From: Verrucomicrobiota bacterium
Lineage (GTDB): Bacteria > Verrucomicrobiota > Verrucomicrobiia > Limisphaerales > UBA1319
Reading direction: 5' to 3'
NCBI GenBank assembly: GCA_022711435.1
Contig: JAKLFB010000022.1
Coordinates: forward strand, 33,420 to 97,419
DNA length: 64,000 nt
Shown: in pieces, positions 59,128 through 64,000 of the stretch
Numbering within the stretch: the stretch's first letter is position 1
How the letters are laid out: every line of letters starts with the position of its first letter
Made by a program: the position numbers and the translations under genes
The notes under the pieces: generated by a model
The model's database searches: none
The model's input: the letters and a program-made list of their open reading frames with translations, nothing else
Told to the model about the DNA's origin: nothing

Positions 59128-59228
59128 CCTTCGTGGTGAGATACAACCGCAGCTTGAAAGCTGCGGCCACGCCATCAAGGGCGTGCAAAAGCTGGCCGGC
59201 AATCGGACCTGACAGCGTCGCGTCCCTA
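59128..59228 (+). repeat. 101-bp two-hairpin repeat, copy 1
   Basis: It begins CCTTCGTGGTGA and ends CGTCCCTA, and recurs in direct orientation at 63279-63379. It contains two adjacent hairpins, CCGCAGCTTGAAAGCTGCGG and CACGCCATCAAGGGCGTG. No coding role is apparent. Confidence 0.75.
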
Positions 59229-59260
59229 CCAACATTTCCGCGTCGTTTCGCGTGGTCCGC

Positions 59261-59364
59261 GGAAAGCGGCAGAGGACTGCCGCACTCCACGAGGCTGGCG
59301 CCCATTCGGACACGCCCTCGCTGCGCGCGAAGCGTCTTGGAGTGCGCCAGCCCCCTGCCGCCTT
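59261..59364 (+). repeat. Element with 24-bp imperfect inverted ends
   Basis: The left arm (59261-59289, containing AGCGGCAGAGGACTGCCGCA) and the right arm (59337-59364, reverse complement GGCGGCAGGGGGCTGGCGCA) pair imperfectly around about 47 bases. A solo arm of the same family is at 63559-63594. Confidence 0.5.
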
Positions 59365-59395
59365 GGATCAGGCGGGCTGCGCATCCCCGCATCCG

Positions 59396-59459
59396 GGCAA
59401 AATCCGCGGCTTACAGCTGGTGAGTTGACCGCGCTGCGGGCCAGGAGGCCCGCGCCCTG
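59396..59459 (+). repeat. Intergenic repeat with GGGCC-AGGAGGCCC hairpin, copy 1
   Basis: The CAAAATCCGCGGCTTACAG block and the following GCGGGCCAGGAGGCCCGCGC recur at 63449-63512. The GCGGGCC/GGCCCGC arms would make a stable hairpin at the 3' end of the convergent gene at 59461. Confidence 0.5.
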
Positions 59460-59460
59460 T

Positions 59461-60141
59461 TCAGTATTGTTTCATGCTCTCGGGGCGGTGCGCAGCGGCC
59501 CATTCGAGCTCGATCCGGGCCTGCTCAGCGGTCAACAGCCCCTGCTCGCCGAGCACGGCCAACTGCGGCGCCGTGTTGAAGTCCACCGCCAACAAGCCCT
59601 CCGCGCTGGGCACGAAGTCGATGGCCCACACGACGCGCGGGATCGGCATTGCCTCGGGACGCCAGGCATGGCTCACGACGGTTTCCTCGTCGTTCCGATT
59701 GGATCGCCAGTCGCCCGACCCGCCCGCCTGCCGCAGCCAATACTCGCGGCGGCCAAACCGCACCCACCGATAAGCCACCGGCCCGCCAGGCGGCGCCACG
59801 TACGCCGACGCAAAATGCCGCGGATAACGCCTCAATGCCTCCTGCAGCGTCAGACGCTCCTTGCCCTGCCCCCGATGGGCAAGCTCGTCCAAATACACAA
59901 TGCACTGGATATCGTCCAGGACCCGGCGCGGACCGCTCCCGACTGCGGGCATTTCGAGGATGCCGGACGCGAGATCCTCGATCCGCCCGTGGGGCGGCGT
60001 CCTCAAACCCATTGACTTCATCAGATCGAACTGGGCCGCTTTGCCGAGTCCGCCCCGGGTGAACGCCATTCGCTCGAATGCGGGCTCCGCACCGTCGAAG
60101 ATGCAGTCATACCACTGATCGTAATCCGTCAGGAGCCGCAT
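59461..60141 (-). CDS. Unrecognised protein, possibly ATP-grasp-like
   Basis: From the ATG at 60141 the protein is 226 residues, MRLLTDYDQWYDCIFDG onward; 26 upstream codons in frame overlap the GNAT gene and look non-coding. It contains FTRGGLGKAAQFDLMKSMGL, a RVLDDIQCIVYLDELAHRG stretch and, near the end, VVWAIDFVPSAEGLLAVDFNTAPQL, which recalls the metal-binding D...DFN strand of ATP-grasp ligases. There is no signal peptide. It overlaps the GNAT gene by 13 bases, so the two are coupled. The family resemblance is weak and the function is unknown. Confidence 0.72.
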   Translation of the reverse strand: MRLLTDYDQWYDCIFDGAEPAFERMAFTRGGLGKAAQFDLMKSMGLRTPPHGRIEDLASGILEMPAVGSGPRRVLDDIQCIVYLDELAHRGQGKERLTLQEALRRYPRHFASAYVAPPGGPVAYRWVRFGRREYWLRQAGGSGDWRSNRNDEETVVSHAWRPEAMPIPRVVWAIDFVPSAEGLLAVDFNTAPQLAVLGEQGLLTAEQARIELEWAAAHRPESMKQY

Positions 60142-60620
60142 GAGAAAGCCCGCTCGAAGATCTCGCAATGCCGCATGCGATCGTCTGCGGGCGCGCGGCC
60201 GGTGGCCGTGAACCCGCATCTTTGAAAGAGCCGCCGGGCAGCGAGGTTGGACCGGGCAACGACGGCCCGGACCCGGCCGCCATGCGTCTCGAGCCAGCGT
60301 CCAGCCAGCTCCTGGACCAACCGGCGCCCCAGCCCGCCCCCGCGATGGCCCGGCCCAACATACAGACGCCGGATCTCACCGTCTCGGATCCCTGCCATCC
60401 CGACCACGCGATCGTGCCCGTCCACCGCGACCAGGAACCGGCCCCCTGCCCCGCCATAGCCGCTCGGAAAATCCTGCATGTCCGCATCGAGGTCGGGATC
60501 CGCCTCATAACCGAGCTCGCGCAGGTGAGCAGCAAAGAGCCCCGCCACCGCCGCCGCATCGCCGGCATCGGCATCCCGGAATCGACAATGCGCCCCGCTC
60601 GCCGGCAACGTCGGCTTCAA
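60129..60620 (-). CDS. GNAT family N-acetyltransferase
   Basis: The 163-residue protein has the GNAT core: a first strand CRFRDADAGDAAAVAGLF, MAGIRDGEIRRLYVGPGHRGGGLGRRLVQEL containing the acetyl-CoA P-loop-like RGGGLG, and the final ARSNLAARRLFQRCGFTATGR strand-helix, read in parts. It acetylates an amine on an unknown small molecule or protein. It is 10 bases downstream of the peroxidase gene and overlaps the next gene by 13 bases, so these three form an operon. Confidence 0.9.
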   Translation of the reverse strand: MKPTLPASGAHCRFRDADAGDAAAVAGLFAAHLRELGYEADPDLDADMQDFPSGYGGAGGRFLVAVDGHDRVVGMAGIRDGEIRRLYVGPGHRGGGLGRRLVQELAGRWLETHGGRVRAVVARSNLAARRLFQRCGFTATGRAPADDRMRHCEIFERAFSCGS

Positions 60621-60630
60621 TCAGGAAGGA

Positions 60631-61686
60631 TTATTTTGGGAATTGGGTTGGCGGCTGAAAGGCCGGGAGCTTCCCGTTGAGGGACTCCATGAACCGGGTG
60701 AGATCCTTGACTTCGCTGGCAGTCAGACGCAGCTCCGTGTCCGGCTTCACATCCTGCATCCGGACATTGTTGGCCCGGAAGAAGACCGCGCCTTCGAGCG
60801 ACGGCTCGGATCCGTCGTGGAAATAAGGCGGGGTCATCGCCACATGCCGCAGGCTGGGGGTTCGGAACATGCGCTTGTCGGCCGGGTCTTTTGTGACATC
60901 GAATCGGCCGAGATCGGCGTCGGTCATGTTCGAGGATCGGTACTGGTGCGTGGTGAGGAACGGGCCGCGGTGGCAGGGCATGCAGCCTGCCTTGGTCAGA
61001 AACAGCTCCAGGCCCCGCACCTGCGCCTCGGACAATGCATCCGCCTTGCCGGCCAGAAACTCGTCGAATGCAGACGGACCCGACACCACCGTGCGCTCGA
61101 AGCAGGCGATCGCCTTGGCGATCCGGTCCGCGGTGACTTTCTCATCGCCGAACGCCGACTTGAAGAGCGGCTTGTAGCCGGCCACCTGGTCGAGCTTCCC
61201 CAGCAGGTTGCCCATCGGCATCCCCATCTCGATGGGATTCTCGATCGGCCCAAGGGCCTGCTCCTCGAGGCTCGAGGCGCGGCCATCCCAGAAAAAGACC
61301 TGGTAATACGCCGAATCCAAGACCGTCGGCGAGTTGCGCGGCCCTTTCTTGTGGCCGATGCCGATCGATGTCGGATCCGTCTCCGCCCAGGCGACCTCCG
61401 GATCGTGGCAGGTGGCGCAGCTGATGGTGTTGTCGCCCGAGATCCGCGTGTCGAAATAGAGCAGCCGGCCCAGCTCGACCTTGGCCGGTGTCGATGGATT
61501 GTCGGCGGGATGGGCCACCGCTCCCAAAGGCCCCAGCTTTGCGCTCGCCAGCGCCTTGGCCGCCCGCGGGCTCAGCTTCTGAAGAGCCGCCGGCGACGGC
61601 TCCCCCGCGCTCAACCCGGCCGCCGCCAGAACCAGGCCGCACCCGAAAGAAATGAACATGGGGATGGCAGATCGACGTCTATTCAT
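60631..61686 (-). CDS. Di-haem cytochrome c peroxidase (MauG/CcpA family)
   Basis: From the ATG at 61686 the protein is 351 residues with a signal peptide (about 1-28, FISFGCGLVLAAAGLSAG). Two c-type haem sites are present, CATCH (about 91) and CMPCH (about 237), in the order usual for bacterial peroxidases. FFWDGRASSLEEQALGPIENPIEMG in parts and the RTPSLRHVAMTPPYFHDGS motif are diagnostic. It would reduce hydrogen peroxide in the periplasm using electrons from a c-type cytochrome or copper protein, although MauG-type modification of another protein is possible. The upstream extension of 12 codons is unlikely to be translated. Confidence 0.93.
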   Translation of the reverse strand: MNRRRSAIPMFISFGCGLVLAAAGLSAGEPSPAALQKLSPRAAKALASAKLGPLGAVAHPADNPSTPAKVELGRLLYFDTRISGDNTISCATCHDPEVAWAETDPTSIGIGHKKGPRNSPTVLDSAYYQVFFWDGRASSLEEQALGPIENPIEMGMPMGNLLGKLDQVAGYKPLFKSAFGDEKVTADRIAKAIACFERTVVSGPSAFDEFLAGKADALSEAQVRGLELFLTKAGCMPCHRGPFLTTHQYRSSNMTDADLGRFDVTKDPADKRMFRTPSLRHVAMTPPYFHDGSEPSLEGAVFFRANNVRMQDVKPDTELRLTASEVKDLTRFMESLNGKLPAFQPPTQFPK

Positions 61687-61828
61687 GGAGATGATTCTCC
61701 GGCCCAGGCCGAATCTTGTCAACGGGCAACAAGCTGCGCTCGGCGCGATGCTGTCCGATGGTTTTGCTTGCGGGGCCGGGGAATTGGACTTAGATAGAGC
61801 CTGCTAACAACCAAATGACTCGACGACT

Positions 61829-63136
61829 ATGAATCCACTGGAAACGAACCTCTCGCGTCGCGCCTTTCTCCGGCGCTCGACTCTGACGGCTGCCGGCGCC
61901 GGCCTGGCCGCCAGCCTGCCCAACCTCATCACCCGGCCCGCCTGGGCCGCTGCAAGCCCAAACCCCATCCGCGAAGGCGTCCGCCTCGGCTGCATCGGCG
62001 TCGGCAATCAGGGCAAACCCCTGATGCTCCAGAATTACCAAAACGTCGTGGCCGTTTGCGACGTCGATAAGGACCGCGCCGCCGCCGCTCAAAAGGAGAT
62101 CGAGACCCGCCGGAAGATCAAGTGCCCGTCCTACACGGATTATCGCAAATTACTGGACAACAAAGATGTAGACGCGGTGATTGTCGCCACGCCCGACCAT
62201 TGGCACGCCCTCCAAACCGTCCATGCCTGCCAGGCCGGCAAGCATGTCTATGTCGAAAAACCTTTGTCCCTCGTCATTGACGAAGGACGCCTGATGGTCC
62301 AGGCCGCCCGGAAATACCAGAAGATCGTGCAGACGGGCAGCATGCAGCGCTCGATGCCCGGCTTCCGCGAGGCCTGCGAGTTCGTCCGCTCCGGCCGCAT
62401 CGGCAAGGTGAAGCAGATCAAGGTCGGCATCCCCGGCGTGAACTTCAGCGAGAAGGCGGTGCCCAACAGCGAGCCTCCGCCGGAGCTGGATTACGATCTT
62501 TGGCTCGGGCCCGCCCCCTGGCGCCCCTACAACAAGAACCATGTCCATTACAACTTCCGGTTCTTCTGGGATTACTCGGGCGGCCAGATGACCAACTGGG
62601 GCGCGCACCATCTCGATATCGCCCAATGGGCTATGGACATGGACAACAGCGGGCCCGTCCAGATCGAAGGCAAAGGGGATTACGATCCCGAAAAACGCTT
62701 CGAGGTGCCCGTTCTGAGCGAGATCCATTACCGGTACGCCAATGGCGTCCACATGATTCTCGAACAGAAGCCCGGCGTCCCGATCGGCACGACGTTCATC
62801 GGTGAAAAGGGCACCATCTACGTCAACCGCGGCAAGCTGACGTCCGATCCGGCTGACATCGTCACGCGGCCCCTGGCGGCCGACGAGGTCCGCCTCTACA
62901 CCAGCAAGAACCACCACGACAACTGGTACGAATGCATCAAGACGGGCAAGCTGCCCATCTGCGACGTCGAGGTGGGCCATCGCTCGGCCACCGTTTGCCA
63001 CCTGGGCAACATCGCCCTGCGCACCGCCCAGAAGATCACCTGGGATCCCGCTAAGGAGACCATCGTGGGCAACGCCGACGCCGCCAAACGTCAGCGATAC
63101 GCCTATCGCAGTCCCTGGCAGTGGCCCAAGATCTGA
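61829..63136 (+). CDS. Tat-exported Gfo/Idh/MocA family oxidoreductase
   Basis: The 435-residue protein opens with SRRAFLRRSTLTAAGAGLAASL, a clear twin-arginine leader. The Rossmann part has VRLGCIGVGNQGKPL, VVAVCDVDKDRAAAAQ, VDAVIVATPDHWHALQTV and HVYVEKPLSLVIDEGRLM with the catalytic Lys. The second domain has FFWDYSGGQMTNWGAHHLDIAQWAMD. It belongs to the same exported group as the genes at 13048 and 56471 and probably works on sugars in the periplasm. Unlike the 56471 gene it has no isomerase-like neighbour. It diverges from the peroxidase operon. Confidence 0.93.
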   Translation: MNPLETNLSRRAFLRRSTLTAAGAGLAASLPNLITRPAWAAASPNPIREGVRLGCIGVGNQGKPLMLQNYQNVVAVCDVDKDRAAAAQKEIETRRKIKCPSYTDYRKLLDNKDVDAVIVATPDHWHALQTVHACQAGKHVYVEKPLSLVIDEGRLMVQAARKYQKIVQTGSMQRSMPGFREACEFVRSGRIGKVKQIKVGIPGVNFSEKAVPNSEPPPELDYDLWLGPAPWRPYNKNHVHYNFRFFWDYSGGQMTNWGAHHLDIAQWAMDMDNSGPVQIEGKGDYDPEKRFEVPVLSEIHYRYANGVHMILEQKPGVPIGTTFIGEKGTIYVNRGKLTSDPADIVTRPLAADEVRLYTSKNHHDNWYECIKTGKLPICDVEVGHRSATVCHLGNIALRTAQKITWDPAKETIVGNADAAKRQRYAYRSPWQWPKI

Positions 63137-63144
63137 CGCTCTCG

Positions 63145-63181
63145 CCACCCCCCCTCGCGACGCGTGCGCAGGGGGGGGGTG
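63145..63181 (+). terminator. GC-rich hairpin after the oxidoreductase gene
   Basis: CCACCCCCCC pairs with GGGGGGGGTG around a CTCGCGACGCGTGCGCA loop just after the stop at 63136. No T run follows, so it may act as a 3' end stabiliser or Rho-dependent end. Confidence 0.35.
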
Positions 63182-63278
63182 AAGCCATCATGCGGACGCC
63201 TGCCTGCCAGCGCGCCGCCCCGGCGCAGGCTGGTCCCCGCCCGCAGCAGCGTGCTGCTCGATGCCTCTTCGCGCCCTT

Positions 63279-63379
63279 CCTTCGTGGTGAAATACAATCG
63301 CAGCTTGAAAGCTGCGGCTACGCCATCAAGGGCGTGCAAAAGCTGGCCGGCAAGTGGACCCGACAGCGCCGCGTCCCTA
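63279..63379 (+). repeat. 101-bp two-hairpin repeat, copy 2
   Basis: This direct repeat of 59128-59228 has both hairpins kept (CGCAGCTTGAAAGCTGCG and ACGCCATCAAGGGCGT). Its C-to-T changes at the stem bases turn C-G pairs into T-G, which would still pair in RNA. It lies in the 420-bp repeat-filled gap 63137-63556. Confidence 0.75.
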
Positions 63380-63448
63380 CTTTTCAGCCTGCCGACGCAC
63401 CGACTCACCAACGCACTGTCCTCCGCGTCATTCGGCGTCATTCCGCGG

Positions 63449-63512
63449 GCACAAATCCGCGGCTTGCAGACCGTCAGCCGACAGGGCCGGTGGGCCCGGA
63501 GGCCCGCGCTCT
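63449..63512 (+). repeat. Intergenic repeat, copy 2
   Basis: The ACAAATCCGCGGCTTGCAGA block and the hairpin-forming GGGCCCGGAGGCCCGCGCTCT (20 of these bases shared in pattern) match 59396-59459. In both places this repeat follows the two-hairpin repeat, so the two may be parts of one composite unit. Confidence 0.5.
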
Positions 63513-63556
63513 GAAACCCTTCGCGTTGGCAGGGGGCGTCCGATTTCGCGTCAGCG

Positions 63557-63952
63557 TCATGGACTGCGGCAGTCCCCTGCCGCTTTCAGCGAAGACTGGA
63601 TTCCTCGGCCGATCAGCTCCACCCGCTGCTGTTTTGTCAGCGCATTCCACTTCTTGTGCGTAACCGATGGCAGCGGCCAGAGTCGTGGAGGACTGATCTC
63701 TTGCCAATTGCCCATCTCCCGCGAACCGCAGTGAGGACATCTTGGATGCACGCCGATCTTGAGCATCTCGCCACCAGATGTCGGATCGCGCGTTAGCGCA
63801 AACACTTGCTGCTGGATTCTCGCCTTTCGCTCGCCACTCATTTTCGCGGTCTGAGGATCAGACCGGACCATATGGTAGAGCCTGTCCCGAAGGCGGAAAG
63901 GCCCCAGATTGTTCAGTAAGACCCAAGATGTTGCGGCGCCAGAGCGAGCCAT
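63557..63952 (-). CDS. Unrecognised protein with a CxxC zinc-ribbon-like motif
   Basis: The 131-residue frame starts at the ATG at 63952. Its middle, MLKIGVHPRCPHCGSREMGNW, suggests half of a small zinc ribbon, and THKKWNALTKQQRVELI follows. I do not recognise the family. The last residues (about GDCRSP) are encoded by the repeat arm at 63559-63594, so the original C-terminus may have been replaced. Codon use is less GC-skewed than in its neighbours. It may be a real but remodelled small gene. Confidence 0.5.
   Translation of the reverse strand: MARSGAATSWVLLNNLGPFRLRDRLYHMVRSDPQTAKMSGERKARIQQQVFALTRDPTSGGEMLKIGVHPRCPHCGSREMGNWQEISPPRLWPLPSVTHKKWNALTKQQRVELIGRGIQSSLKAAGDCRSP
63559..63594 (-). 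repeat. Solo arm of the inverted-end repeat family
   Basis: The reverse complement contains GAAAGCGGCAGGGGACTGCC and continues GCAGTCC, matching the left arm of the element at 59261 with few changes. It overlaps the 3' end of the small gene at 63557. Confidence 0.55.
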
Positions 63953-64000
63953 TTTGGGCGAATCGAGTCAAATCGTGCCCCTATGATGGTCTGGGCGATC

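Overview
The window is GC-rich bacterial chromosome that looks like Verrucomicrobiota, probably the Pedosphaera/Limisphaera side of the phylum. This is an inference from gene content, not from a marker phylogeny. The pointers are a fused lpxC-fabZ gene, Tat-exported Gfo/Idh/MocA oxidoreductases and TIM-barrel sugar isomerase-like proteins, a pseudopilin with the leader common in Verrucomicrobiota and Planctomycetota, a long-form IspH, and large exported proteins of unknown role. I saw no rRNA, tRNA, CRISPR array or phage module.

Layout. 0-5 kb: end of an unknown gene, pdxJ-acpS, a POT-type transporter and an exported TIM-barrel protein. 5-5.9 kb: a small cassette with an AbrB-like gene and the tail of an IS transposase, bracketed by imperfect direct repeats. 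5.9-14.4 kb: sugar-binding lipoprotein, giant beta-propeller protein, quinone-reductase-like enzyme, small proteins, TSUP exporter and an exported oxidoreductase. 14.5-24 kb: housekeeping genes (dGTPase-like, ispH, comM, maf, TatD), an AspT-type transporter and a TPR protein. 24-32.5 kb: rpsO-pnp, lpxC-fabZ and lpxA, convergent with fabD-fabG-acpP-fabF; together these supply lipid A and fatty acid synthesis. 32.6-41 kb: NCS1-type permease, CvpA-like protein, pseudopilin, bifunctional nuclease, holA and a DUF3516-type helicase. 41.1-49.9 kb: a translationally coupled operon (toroid-fold fusion protein, GH28, a clan-A glycosidase, GlpT, GlpQ, oxidoreductase) that looks built to take apart a glycan carrying glycerophosphodiesters. 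49.9-53.3 kb: a wrecked type I restriction locus and a PIN/AbrB pair. 53.7-63.1 kb: accA-manA-lipoate ligase-like operon, paired exported oxidoreductase and isomerase, GNAT, MauG-type peroxidase and another exported oxidoreductase, separated by repeat-rich gaps.

The most striking signal is a family of about 273-bp non-coding elements with near-perfect inverted ends, present as three good copies and one decayed half. Each is flanked by a 3-bp TNA duplication, so an insertion adds 276 bp, exactly 92 codons. One reading frame stays open through the element, and one copy sits in frame inside a signal-peptide coding sequence. Several other palindromic repeat families fill the gaps and the decayed restriction genes.
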